Notes: generated from the sequence alone by a model not told the origin. A DNA stretch of 64,000 nt from Adiantum capillus-veneris (GCA_014529385.2 CM043962.1:92330180-92394179); one strand, 5' to 3'. Counted from the first letter of the stretch, positions 46,008 through 55,724 are shown. Numbers and translations: made by a program.

Positions 46008-46795
46008 TCATTGACTTCTGATCACGACGTCAAGCTCTCTTTTGCTAGTTGAAGCTTTAGTGATGTATGCAGGGACTTGTTTGAGGCGGCAAGCTTTTTC
46101 TCCCAAGTCTATCAGCAAGCGATTCCAGATCTTGGTGATATACAAAATAATTGCATTTACCCTGGGATGAATAGACAATGCATTTGCACCCACGTTTTTA
46201 CTTCTAGTTGTATGGAGAAGCTGGAAATCAAACATGGACAAGAAGTTAGCGGTTTCAACTCTCTAGGACAATTTCTATTGTGTTATAAGAAAATATGACT
46301 TTGGTGATCTGCCCTAATCACAAAATCAGCTTCTAGAAGATAGATAGACAAGGCGTGATCACAACCATAGGTTCCTTCTCGTAGATTAAGGCATGCAACT
46401 TTGCATCTTAAGCCTTCTGCTCTTAAAAGCCACCACATGGGCTTCTTGGTTAAGCATTGCTCCTATGCAATCTCTGAAGCATCACAGTGTATTTCAAAGG
46501 GTTTTCTCAAGTGTGGTACTATTCAAATAGGATCTGGCTCAAGAGGTAATTAAGCGTGTTAAAGGAAGCCTTTTGTCTCGTTCTCCACTTGAAAGGGATC
46601 TTTGGTCATGGAGTGGTCCTACTACATTAGCAAAGCCTTGGATGATTCTCAAATAGTACGAATATCGTCCCATACATCATGTACCGGAGTAGTCTTGAAC
46701 ATCTTGAATCTTTATTGTGAGAGACTATATGGCCTAGGTAATGAATCTCCATGAGAAAGAAGTCACTTTTCTTTGCATTGATATAATATACAACT
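46008..46795 (-). pseudogene. Ty3/gypsy RT thumb and RNase H fragment
   Basis: The minus strand begins near 46795 with INAKKSDFFLMEIHYLGHIV (end of RT), then RNase H pieces (FVIRADHQSHIFL) and, at 46008-46241, FDFQLLHTTRSKNVGANALS (the 'G--N-VADALSR' end of RNase H). Stops are frequent. It abuts the chromodomain of the neighbouring fragment directly, in an order (integrase, chromodomain, then RT) that gypsy elements never have, so it is a rearrangement or a second copy. Confidence 0.65.
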
Positions 46796-46928
46796 CATGC
46801 AGAACACTAATGTTTTTCCAAGTGGCACCTTCTTCAGGTCGATTTTTCCACTTGACTAATGCTTGTCGACCTACATGATGACGCGTGCGTAAATCATGAT
46901 AGTCTAAGATTCGTTTAGGTTCATGCGG
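46796..46928 (-). pseudogene. Chromodomain of gypsy integrase
   Basis: EPNRILDYHDLRTRHHVGRQ then ALVKWKNRPEEGATWKNISV matches a chromodomain (P-xIL----LR--R---Q-LVKWKN-P-EEATWE), the targeting module at the end of chromovirus integrase. Two aromatic-cage positions (His in DYHD, Trp in VKWK) can be discussed, but the exact cage is uncertain. It follows integrase C-terminal text in the same orientation. Confidence 0.72.
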
Positions 46929-48317
46929 TTAGGTAGGAGGTTCAACGAAATCAACCAGAATCTGTTGATCAATGATGTTGTCGTCCCCATTGAAGCGCTT
47001 ACATAAATGACTTGTATGAACTATCGGATGAATACGAGAATGTGGCGGTAGTGAGAGTTTGTAGGCTCGATCACCAACTTGCTTGAGTATTTTGGAAGGC
47101 CCACAATATCTCGGAGATAATTTAGGTGTTGGCCAAGTCTTGAGACTTTCTGAATGCTCTGGCACACAAAAATACCTCTTCCCCTTTCGTGAAGGCAGCT
47201 TGTTGACGTTTCTCATCAGCGTACTTCTTATACGGATCGTGTACTTGTCAGACATTTTGATGAGCGAGTTTCAACATGTCCATATGGTCTTGGATGAAAT
47301 CCTTGACTTGTTGGAGTTTTTTTGTTGCCAACCTCATCGTAATTGGTGATCTAGGTGGAAAATCGTACATTAGCATGAAAGGACTAAAGCCAGTCGTTAC
47401 ATGCTTAGCACTACTGTAAGCAAATTCAGAAGAGGTAGATACTCTTCCCAGTCTGATTGTTTCTTGGTAAGGTATGCTCGTAGCATATCCTCTAGCACTT
47501 GGTTGACTCGTTCAATCTGACCATCCGTTTTAGGATGATCTAATATACTTAGGTTGAGTTGTCTACCCAATCATTTAAACAAAACCCTCTAAAAATGAGT
47601 GTTAAACTTTGGATCACGATCACTTAGAATGTTACTTGGCAATCCGTACAACTTGTACAGATTGTCCATAAATAACTTAGCTAATTGTGGAGTCTAAATT
47701 GTTGACTTGGTTGAAATAAACTTGCATAGTTTAGTCAACCGGTCTATAACCACCCATACCGAGTCATGACCTCGTACAATGGTTGGTAAAACCCATAATG
47801 AAATCCATAGAGATACTTTTCCATTTATTATGAGGAATCTCCATTGGATGTAAGAGACCTCCTCCCTTCTGGCGCTCTGCTTTGTTAACTTGACATTTCT
47901 GGCAATGCAAGACATAGTCTTGAATAGAGTCGTGTAAACTTGGCCAGTAAAATTGACGTTGTGCCCTGCACTTGGACTATCGTGACATTCATAAAGAATT
48001 TGGCACCGAATGTCCGCGTACGTCTGTACACAAACTCTCCCCTTGTAGAGTAGGTACCCATTATTGATGGAAAAATTCTTCCATCTTTACAATTCTTCAC
48101 TCGACATATGAGAATTGGGTGTGGGGGTTAACGATACACTACTAGCATTGGAGTGAGAAGGATCCCTCATTTGTACATGGCTCCACACTTTGGAGTATGT
48201 GTCCTCATGCTCATATTTTCCCTTCAGAAATCCAAAAACTCACTTCGAATTTCCGTGAACAGAAGAGAGTTGATCTTAGGTATACGACTAAGAGCGTTAG
48301 CTTGTCATAGGATGGGC
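46929..48317 (-). pseudogene. Ty3/gypsy integrase with H2C2 region
   Basis: Right to left: QANALSRIPKINSLLFTEIR (end of RNase H, about 48300), a degraded H2C2 zinc region (RWKNFSIN...YKGRVCV... CIARNVKLTKQ), GHDSVWVVIDRLTKLCKFIS (integrase core, 47694-47915), SDRDPKFNTHFWR-L (second Asp region, about 47600), [13 protein letters not shown] (Glu region, about 47540), and then LSPRYCGPSKILKQVGDRAY (C-terminal GPY/F-like block, 46929-47255). Many frame changes. All parts are in proper order for a chromovirus. Confidence 0.75.
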
Positions 48318-48945
48318 ACCACGTGCCAACGAAAAAGAACAGACTGAACAACTTTAAGCACTTCAATAACAACTGAACTGAAAGAGAGAGACGACACGGG
48401 GAGTGGTGAGAGCATTGGCCCCAAACTTTGGCGCCCCTTTCGGTATTTCTTTATATTACTTGAATTGAGTACAATGCCGGTACTCCACCCTTTGTACCTT
48501 CGTACCGAAGCATGCCAGAGAATGAGCCCTTGGCTCATATTTAAAGGCCCTTGGCCATAACAAGCAGTTACATGAAAATCTCTTTGACTCAAAAGCAACT
48601 GGCCCAAAAGCAGGTGTTTAAAAGCTGTCAGTGCAAAAGTAGGAATCCGTATAGATCTGCCACGTCAGCAGCCAGCGTAAAACGTGGAAATCCGTACAAT
48701 TTGCCATGTCAACAGCTTGCGTAAAATTCGGAATTTCCGTATAGGATGCCTTGTCATCAGCTTCTACGTTGTTTGTATGTGCGTGCGCTGCTTTACTCTA
48801 GGCCCCATCGGATGGAAATCTTAAGTTGGTTGGATCTTCTTCTGCTACTTCTGTTGCTTCTCTTAGGGTTTAGGTCCTCGGCCGGCATCTGCAAATCGGC
48901 TCTGTTCTTCAGTGGCTTGACATGTCAGCAGTTTGTGACAACCAC
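48318..48945 (-). mobile_element. Solo LTR of a chromovirus with 5-bp target duplication
   Basis: The RNase H reading of the surrounding gypsy copy stops at 48945 (QYPKGRYHVV) and resumes at 48317 (VPIL then QANALSR). The stretch between is flanked by ACCAC at 48318-48322 and 48941-48945. Its right end reads TTTGTGACA, like the LTR ends at 50966 and 57268. It shares GGCGCCCCTTTCGGTATTTC with the LTR at 55725-57268. It is about 618 bp (48323-48940), with no internal genes: a solo LTR left by LTR-LTR recombination. The left end starts GTGCC, so the exact boundary may be off by one. Confidence 0.75.
48641..48765. repeat. Three ~45-bp tandem repeats inside the solo LTR
   Basis: Units at 48641, 48685 and 48730 share GGAA(A/T)(T)CCGTA and TGCC(A/T)(C/T)GTCA(G/A)CAGC. 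Third copy shortened. Confidence 0.75.
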
Positions 48946-49030
48946 CACATGGTATCGTCCTTTAGGATACTGGAGCTCTGCGTCATACTCCTGAAGAATC
49001 TCAACCCACCTGGCCTTTCGACCCTTCAAG
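48946..49030 (-). pseudogene. Gypsy RNase H piece on the far side of the solo LTR
   Basis: The minus strand reads LKGRKARWVEILQEYDAELQ then YPKGRYHVV, the 'R-ARW---L--Y---I-Y--G--N-VAD' segment of gypsy RNase H. It continues after the solo LTR at 48317. Confidence 0.75.
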
Positions 49031-49304
49031 TGAGTTTGTTGTCACGTGCACATCTAACCCTATGTGCATGTGGACAAGCTACTCCGGGTCCAGGGTTTAG
49101 GTCAGCTTAGGAAGTGTTCTGGCACCTTTTTGAGCCTGTGCGCAGGCCGTGCATGTCCAGGCACTTAGAATAGTTGCATATCCTTTGGTTGCACACAACA
49201 TGATCATTAGCATTACAGTTAGTAGTCATCATGAGCATTTTAGAGTGCACAGAGCACATTTTCCCTATTTTAGCCATTTTTCACTTATTGTTAATAAGTG
49301 ACTT

Positions 49305-50081
49305 TGTTGGGAAAGTGGGTAGGGCAAATTTGCTAAGTTAATATAAAAGAAACCTGGCAGTCACTTAGTAGAAGCATAAGAAACCAAGAGAGCGCAGGCA
49401 GACTTTGCAGCAGGCCCTCTAGTGTTTCTCCTCAGCAAGAACCTCAGCAAGACCAACGTTTTCATCAAGCATCATCATCAGCCCTAGCGCCAGAACTTCC
49501 AACACTCAGCGCCAGTGTCTGCTATCTACATCAGCTGTTTCAGCATTTATACTAGCGTTTCCAGAAATTTGCATTAGCGTTTTCAGTAAGTTGAACCAAC
49601 GTTTTTCAGCAGGATGAATCCCGCGTTTTCAGCCTAGATGCATTAGCGTTTTCAGCCCAGATAGAGCAGCATTTTCAGCCATTCAAGTCGGCGTTTTCAG
49701 CCAACAGTCATCAGTGTCGTTGTCGCCCTCTTCGTCGCCGTCGTCTCCGACTTAGATCATCATTGGATCATAGCATCAGGAACTTGCATTGGCACCTTTG
49801 TACTAGATTTGTGCCATCAATGGCATAGACTTCTCTCGCCATTGAGAGAGGGGCCCTTGGAGGAGGGTTTGACAACAGTCTGGTGTCGTATTCTTCTCTC
49901 TATCTCTCTCTCAGTCTCAGCACCTTCATTCACAGTGTCATTCACTTTGTTTGTGATCATTTGCACTCACACATTAAAGGAATGGAAGGCTCTCCCTTCT
50001 GTAAGTAAAAGGAACCCCTAAGCACAGTTCGGAACACTCATCTTGAGCAAAGTTCAACATTCACTTCTGCTGCACCTTACA
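49305..50081 (+). mobile_element. Copia-type LTR followed by primer site
   Basis: Starts TGTTGGGAAAG and ends CACCTTACA. TAATATAAAAGAAACC (about 49339) is a TATA-like box. One base after the end comes TGGTATCAAAGC (50083-50094), a tRNA-iMet primer site with one mismatch to the classical one. The internal region right of it is soon replaced by other sequence, so only the LTR and primer site remain. Length 777 bp. Confidence 0.65.
49495..49720. repeat. Minisatellite of GCATTAGCGTTTTCAGCC units
   Basis: Seven to eight variants of (G)CATTAGCGTTTTCAGCC or GCGTTTTCAGC, spaced about 20-30 bp, within the LTR R/U5 region. Confidence 0.8.
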
Positions 50082-50094
50082 TTGGTATCAAAGC

Positions 50095-50430
50095 TTTGGC
50101 AGTGTTCTGTATCACTCAAGGAAAGAACCATAAGATTTTTTTTTTGCTTGTTGCGGTCACATGTAACCCAAGTCCACTTGGGCATGTCGATTCCTATTCG
50201 TGTTTTTGAGAAGTGACAGGTAACCCAAGAAAGAAGGGCTTGTCCGGCCTCCCCTTGTGCCTCTTTTCACTCTTTGAGAGCGGACCGTGCACTTAGCGGT
50301 CGGCCAATCGACGTGAGATGTGAAAAAGCAACCTTGGTGTGAGCACAAGGCTGCCAAGGGGTGCGCCCGCAGGAAAGAGTAGAGCTCGGGTAAGTGAAAA
50401 GCCTTCTCTAACACTGTAACAAACTTGGAC
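50095..50430. other. No gene confidently recognised
   Basis: A 91-codon minus-strand frame (50157-50432) has no known motif. It may be part of the LTR or leader of one neighbour. Confidence 0.3.
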
Positions 50431-50966
50431 ACTCCAAGTCAAGAATCAACCGCGACAGCACCAAATAACCACTTCAAAACAATTCACAGATCACAATAGA
50501 TTTGCAATGGCCCGACGGAGTTCCGTGCCTAGAGATATTGGCCTCAAAGATTGGCGTCCCTTTCAGTATTTCTTTTTATATGTATCAGTTCAAAGTACAA
50601 GAAAGTGGGTCGGGATTCACTCTCAAACTTTGCGTCCAGATGCTCTAAGAAGTGAGGCCCTCACCACTAATTTAAAGGTTACAAGGGATGCCCAAAAGAA
50701 GAGCTCCAAAAGCTTCAAATCAAAAGCAACTGCTCTCTCTCTCTCTCTCACAAAGAGTCAAAACTTGAAAGCACAAGCATTCTCTCTCTCTTTCTCATTG
50801 CGTAGAGAAAAAACAAGATTCGTGTCGCTCATCATTTAAAAAAAAAAAAAGCCTCGTTGATTTTCGGAAATTAGGGTTTTTGGTAGAAATTAGGGTTTGT
50901 AGGAATTTTAGGGTCTCTGGCAGAAATTAGAGTTTTTGTTGTCCGCCACATCATCACTTTGTGACA
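50431..50966 (-). mobile_element. 3' LTR of truncated chromovirus (left end unresolved)
   Basis: The right end GTGACA at 50961-50966 is followed by TACCCCCCTCTTG, the complement of a polypurine tract, exactly as at 57268. It contains TTGGCGTCCCTTTCAGTATTTC, shared with the LTR at 55725-57268. At 50868-50940 there are three to four copies of GAAATTAGGGTTT-like units. I place the left end only roughly. Confidence 0.6.
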
Positions 50967-50980
50967 TACCCCCCTCTTGA
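50967..50980 (-). other. Polypurine tract of truncated chromovirus
   Basis: CAAGAGGGGGGTA on the minus strand, directly before the LTR. The same sequence precedes the 3' LTR at 57268. Confidence 0.8.
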
Positions 50981-51588
50981 AAGCATTGTAATCGACCGCG
51001 ATTACGCCTGCAAAACCGACAAAAGCCATAAACCGTCTTAGCAGACACTGACTGTTAGTACCTACGTACTAGGAACACACATCTAGCACATGTACAAAAT
51101 CGACAGTCACATCACACGACATCACATGACATTCAACATTCATTCGGATCTTAGACCATGATTTATCGGCAATGTAGCTAGCAATCACATCTAGGTCCAA
51201 TCGGGACCTCATCAATGTCCGATTGACTAACCCCTATTGCAACCATGTCTATTCGAGATCAATCAGACCAAAATGCTGCAGTCATTTCGGCTATCAGTAC
51301 CTGCATCAAAAGAAGTCAAGAACAAATCAGTATCATTATCAGGAATTTTATTTCATAAAGTCATCCAGCAGAATACTGTCAGATATCAGTATCCCTGAAG
51401 CTCAAAGAGACATCAGTGACTTTAGTATCAAAATCGAGGCATCTGTTGACAAAGGAGCAGAGTAACTCTCCTCTTGTGCATCCCACTGCACCAGATCTTC
51501 GGCCAAGCTGAATTTCTGGGTTCCGTTTGGAGTAAACTATGCTAAACCAAAACATCGAGGTAAAGTTTTACAATCCGAGGAGTATTCG
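50981..51588 (-). other. 3' untranslated part of the truncated chromovirus
   Basis: About 600 bp between the chromodomain and the polypurine tract without a coding frame. The element at 55.7-64 kb has a stretch of the same length at the same place. Confidence 0.55.
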
Positions 51589-52072
51589 TTAGGTCCTCCT
51601 CCTCCATCCACTTCGCATCAAATGCAGGAAAGTTCTTGAACTTAACCAAGAACCGCCTTCGGACTTTACCTTTCTTATGTGAAAAATCCGTTCAGGAACA
51701 AGGATCTCCTCATTTTCTTCTATTGCGGGTTGCTCATCAGGCTCCCCATCATCAGGCACATCACCCTTAACAGGTTTCAAGAGACTCACATGCAATGCCT
51801 CCAAGTATCTGGCAGTTTCAATCGGAAGGAGACATCATTTATCTTGTCAGTGATCTGGAAAGGTCCGTAGTATCGCATACTAAGCTTTGGAAAAAGCCTC
51901 TCCTTTCCCTTTTTCTTCCCTTTTTCTTTCGTAGGCGTGCCTTCTCAAAACATAAGAGCACCCAATCATCCTCCTTCAATTTCAAGTCGTGACGATGGCG
52001 ATCCGCTGCCTTTTTCTGTCGTTCTTGAGACTCCTGCAAAGTCTCGCGAACCTTGGCAAAAGCCGTTTCCAA
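51589..52072 (-). pseudogene. Chromovirus integrase C-terminus and chromodomain
   Basis: QERQKKAADRHRHDLKLKED, then (51589-51804) ALHVSLLKPVKGDVPDDGEP and EEILVPERIFHIRKVK, the C-terminal integrase block leading into a chromodomain. The chromodomain itself (LVKFKNFP, DAKWMEEEDL) is in another frame, through two single-base insertions relative to the element at 57.9 kb. That element is broken at nearly the same spot by a different lesion. Confidence 0.75.
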
Positions 52073-52772
52073 ACCTCGCGAATATTCATCCGCTTCAAAT
52101 ATCTAATCTTTCGTGCTCCGGAAGGATGAAACCTTCACAACACTTTCAACAATCTCACATGGCGTCTTCCCCGTCGAAGAGTGTATCGTGTTATTGTAGG
52201 CAAATTCCACCAAAGGTAAGTTCTTTTCCCATTGAGTCTTCTGATCCGAGATACAAGACTTCAATAAATCTCAAATCACTGAATTGGCAATCTCAAATTG
52301 CCCGTCAGTCTGCAAGTGGAACGATGACGAGAACTGCAATTGCGTGCCAATGTTCTCCCAAATTGTCTTCCAAAACAAACTCATAAATCTGGGGTCTCTG
52401 TCGGAGACAATCGTCTCAGACGTGCCATGTAATTGGAAAATCATCGTGATCATTCTGTGTTCTTGGGAGATCAAAAATGAAATCCATTTCAATACTTTTC
52501 CAGGGGCGGGTGGGTATGGGTGAAGGCTGTAACAATTCCTGTGCCTTATGCCTATCAAACTTGACCTTCTGGCATACTGCGCACAAACTCTTCCACATCC
52601 TTTTTGAGTCTCGACCAAAAGAAGTATCTCTCTACCCCTTCATGGTGGTAGCAATGCCGCGGTGACCCGTAAAAGGTGGACCGTGGCATTCAGTCATAAC
52701 CTTTTTCTTTAACGGCTGTGTAAGGCACAACCGTCTTTCTCATCAAGTAGCCTTCCCGAAGGGAGTATCCAG
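52073..52772 (-). pseudogene. Chromovirus integrase, fragmented
   Basis: CAVCQKVKFDRHKAQELLQP (zinc CxxC, 52416-52598), SIEMDFIFDLPRTQNDHDDF (first Asp), ETIVSDRDPRFMSLFWKTIW (second Asp) and LQTDGQFEIANSVI (Glu, 52271-52400) are all visible, in at least three frames. The catalytic glutamate is present here, unlike the copy at 58.6 kb. Confidence 0.78.
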
Positions 52773-53479
52773 CTATTGTCTCCCCATCCCGTATCCGTGT
52801 GAAAATATAAACAAAATCTGTATCTTTGGCATACTGATCGACACATCCTCGAAGCTCCTATGATGTATCACGGAAATAGCCAGATCCAACGGCTTCCGAG
52901 ACAAAGCATCTGCCACCACATTCTTCTGTCCCTGGTCATGGACAATCTGGAAGTGAAACTGTGACAAGATGTTCGCCCACCGCATCTGCTTTTCCGAAAG
53001 CTGCTTCTGTGGCAAGAAGTAGCGCAAACTCTGATGGTCTGTAAAGACAGTAAAATCCGATCCGAGTAGGTAGTGCCGCCACTGAGTAAGAGCATGTATC
53101 ACTATCAAAAGCTCCTTCTCATATATCTGTGCTGTCATCTCCGGCCTAGAGAACAATCGGCTCTCGTAAGCAATGACATGGCCTTCTTGCATCAAGACCG
53201 CACCCAGACTACGACCACAAGCATCACAATATACTTCAAATGACTTTTGCAAGTCCGGCAAAGTCAAAACTGGTCCCGTAGTCAATTTCTCTTTCAATGT
53301 CTGAAAGGCAGTCACTTCTGTGGATCCCCACGAGAAAGGGAGTCCTTTTTGTGTCAAGATATGCAAAGGGGAAGCACCCTCTGCAAAATTTCATATGAAC
53401 CGCTTGTAGTACGAACACAGTCCTAAGAAGCTTCCAACTTCATGGACATTCTTCCAATCGGGCCAATCACGTATAGTCT
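52773..53479 (-). pseudogene. Chromovirus RNase H
   Basis: FQTLKEKLTTGPVLTLPDLQ, then EVYCDACGRSLGAVLMQEGH (first Asp), YEKELLIVIHALTQWRHYLL (Glu), FTVFTDHQSLRYFL (second Asp) and NVVADALSRKP (last Asp) form a complete RNase H in one frame (52773-53366). The thumb upstream (53367-53479) is frameshifted. Confidence 0.82.
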
Positions 53480-54070
53480 CTATCTTGGCCGAATCCACTT
53501 GCACTCCTGTTGCTGAGACAAAGTGTCCCAAAAAGTGTATCTCTGAAGCAGATGATCTCTGTGTTCTGTCTCATTCTTGGAGAAAACAATGATATCATCA
53601 AAGAAAGTGCTAACAAATAGCCTGTACTCTCGAAAAATCCTGTCCATCATCCGGTTAAATGTCGCAGGAGCATTGGTTAATCCAAAAGGCATCACCAAAA
53701 ATTCAAATAACCCAAAAGTCGTCCGAAAGGCTGTCTTGTAGACGTCTTCCGGTGCGATTCGGATCTGATGATATCCACTCTTCAGGTCAATCCTGCTGAA
53801 GCACAAGGATCCATGTAACCTGTCGAGTATATCATTGATCCTAGGAATCGGAAATCTGTTCTTGATGGTGATTTTGTTGAGAGCTCTATAATCGATACAC
53901 ATTCTCCAAGATCCGTCTTTCTTCAAATCCAACAACAGTGGAGAGCAATACGGTGAAGTACTATGCTGAACAAGACCCTTTTGCAAGAGGTCTTTCACTG
54001 GGTTCATAATCTTTTCATTCTGTACTCGGCTCACACGGTAAGGTGGCCGGTTCGATGGCGTGCTGTTGCC
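53480..54070 (-). pseudogene. Chromovirus reverse transcriptase, 5'-truncated element
   Basis: [80 protein letters not shown] and [14 protein letters not shown] are the RT motifs in order, with both catalytic aspartates (FFDD). The frame can be followed upstream to about 54070 ([12 protein letters not shown], in a neighbouring frame), where similarity stops abruptly at the hairpin array. Protease and Gag are missing. Confidence 0.85.
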
Positions 54071-54084
54071 AAATTGGCTTTATC

Positions 54085-54515
54085 TGACAGAAAAATAATT
54101 CTAAATGAATTATTGGATTTATAAGTGAGAGGGTTTTCTCGCTTGGAACACCAAGGAAAATTAATTTTAAATGAATTATTGGAATTTTAAGTGAGAGGGT
54201 TTTTCTCACTGGAGACATCCGAGTACAGAATATTCCTAGTGCGTCATTCAGAGTAATGACGGGAGCACTGTGAAAGGGAATATCTGTAAGGCCACTATGA
54301 ACGGGTACTTCTGATGCGTCACATCGGATGGGTGACAGGGAGCATCGGGAAGAAGTATCCGACCATCCGGGAACGGACATCTCTGATGGGTCATAGGATG
54401 GGTGACATAGAGCATCGTGAAGGAGATTGTACCGTAAGTTCGGTAGGAAAGGACTAGGTGATGGGTATTCTTGATGCGTCACAAGGTGGGTGACGGGTGC
54501 ATCGGAAAGGGAATA
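54085..54515. repeat. Tandem array of hairpins with compensatory changes
   Basis: Two A-type units (54092-54208) each contain AAATGAATTATTGG and AAGTGAGAGGGTTTT...CTC(G/A)CT. Four B-type units follow with cores at 54238-54269, 54313-54346, 54385-54416 and 54473-54503. In each, an outer arm and an inner arm pair. Unit 1 AGTGC/GCACT and GTCATT/AATGAC; unit 2 GATGC/GCATC and GTCAC/GTGAC; unit 3 GATG/CATC; unit 4 GATGC/GCATC and GTCAC/GTGAC. The flanks also pair differently in each unit (ATATTCC/GGGAATAT, ACTTCT/AGAAGT, ACATCTC/GAGATTGT, GGTATTC/GAATATCC). Sequence differs between units but pairing is kept. Confidence 0.75.
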
Positions 54516-54835
54516 TCCATAGTCAGGAGGAAATTCCGAACTGTGTTAGAATTGTGCACAAGGAAAAGCAAGCACTTGAATGAAGATGGGTTCAGAGGAA
54601 ACTTTGAGGAAAAACAGATGCTTTCTGAGAAAGCGGGATTGCTTTTCGGAAAAGCAGATGCTTTCCCGCGAGGAAGGCTATGTCTGCATTGCAACTGTGC
54701 ATGTGATTGCATCCAGGGACACCTGGAAAGTGCTGTGAAAGCATTGTTTTTAACTTGCAAGGTTTTATTGAGTTTTTGGGCAGGTTCAGACTATTTTTAA
54801 AATACGCCGGCAATCCACTTAATAAGTGGGCAGCC
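54516..54835. repeat. Further short hairpins beyond the array
   Basis: Perfect small inverted repeats continue: GCTTTCT/AGAAAGC (about 54619-54633), GCTTTTC/GAAAAGC (about 54640-54655), TCCAGG/CCTGGA (about 54712-54727) and CCACTT/AAGTGG (about 54815-54829). AA(A)(G)CAGATGCTTTC is directly repeated at 54612 and 54651. No coding frame has a motif. Confidence 0.6.
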
Positions 54836-54959
54836 ATCTAATAAATAAGGCAACAGATAAGCCAGCGTTTTCTCTCTCTCTTTTTCTAGCAGAACAGAAA
54901 AAAAAATGAAAAAAAAAAAAAAAAAAAGAACGGCCGCGATCTCTATGCGAGCAGCTATT

Positions 54960-55061
54960 CGCGCGCGTGGCTAGGAGCTATAAAAGCATCACATGCCCTC
55001 ACTCAGAGGGGAGGACCAATCTTTGCAAGGAGGAGATGCTGCTGCAAATTTCAGCTGTAAA
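54960..55061 (+). promoter_or_regulatory. TATA box upstream of the 54-bp repeats
   Basis: GCTATAAAAGC at about 54975-54987 is a strong TATA sequence. It is 18 bp before ATG (54993) and after a poly-A run (54900-54929). It might be an LTR promoter or a small gene's promoter. Confidence 0.4.
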
Positions 55062-55280
55062 GAAGACGTTGCCAGTGATGCCCATGGCTGCCCCAAGTGT
55101 ACCAGATGTCGCCAAGAAGACGTTGCCAGTGATGCCCATGGCTGCCCCAAGTGTACCAAATGTCGCCAAGACCCAGTGCGCGAGTTCCCTCGCGAAGAAG
55201 TGCCTATGAAGCATGTTTCCATCGCGACAAGTTGCTGTTTTTCTCTGTTTTCAGCCCATAAACATCATAGACGGGGCTGA
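54993..55280 (+). other. Possible small ORF carrying two 18-residue repeats
   Basis: The 95-codon frame contains EDVASDAHGCPKCTRCRQ and its near-perfect repeat (CTKCRQ), giving two C-x2-C-x2-C clusters. The repeats come from a 54-bp tandem duplication that is open in at least two frames. Translation is therefore unproven and this could simply be a minisatellite in a non-coding leader. I do not recognise a family. Confidence 0.3.
55062..55169. repeat. 54-bp tandem duplication
   Basis: Units 55062-55115 and 55116-55169 differ at one base (CCAGATGTC versus CCAAATGTC). The length is a multiple of three. Confidence 0.93.
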
Positions 55281-55724
55281 TTTACGAGAAGGAACCCAAG
55301 AACACACCTCTTTTGTGTGTAGGATTGGAAGAGAGGATTTTCTATGTAGAGATCTCTTCTGGGGAATTTCTTTTTCGAGAACCGAGTTGCGTTTCAAGCG
55401 TCGAGACTTTGAAGGTAACGATTTTCATGTTATGATCTTTGAGTATTTGATTGCAGGTGTACTTCCTCTTCGTGAGGGAGTAGGAGCAGAGGAAGGCATG
55501 AGCCTCTGCACGAGAAAAGCGCTCTGAGGAACTAGAGCCAGATCAGCCCCAGGGTTTCGTACCCAAGTTTGGGAAGCAGATCCACGGATCGAAGAGAGGT
55601 AGACTCTCGAGATGTAATCCAGAAGTTGAAATTCCCAAGGGAAGGACTTCGTGTCCAGGAAAGCGGAGTTAATCTGTAGGAAGAGGACTCTGGAAACAGA
55701 GTTAGAAAAGAGTTGCAGGGATGT
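55281..55724. other. Flank of the right-hand chromovirus
   Basis: No gene. AAG|GTAACG...GATTGCAG|G at about 55412-55464 could be a 50-bp intron, but this is below usual plant intron size. The element's LTR starts at 55725. Confidence 0.35.

Noticed and set aside
50157-50432. 91-residue minus-strand protein
   Set aside because: No motif and an apparently LTR-associated location; could not be supported as a gene.
50868-50940. Telomere or interstitial telomeric array
   Set aside because: The units are GAAATTAGGGTTT with irregular spacing, only three to four copies, inside an LTR; not TTTAGGG arrays.
54085-54515. MicroRNA precursor cluster
   Set aside because: Stems are short (about 10-20 paired bases with bulges) and differ between units, so no common 21-nt duplex is evident.
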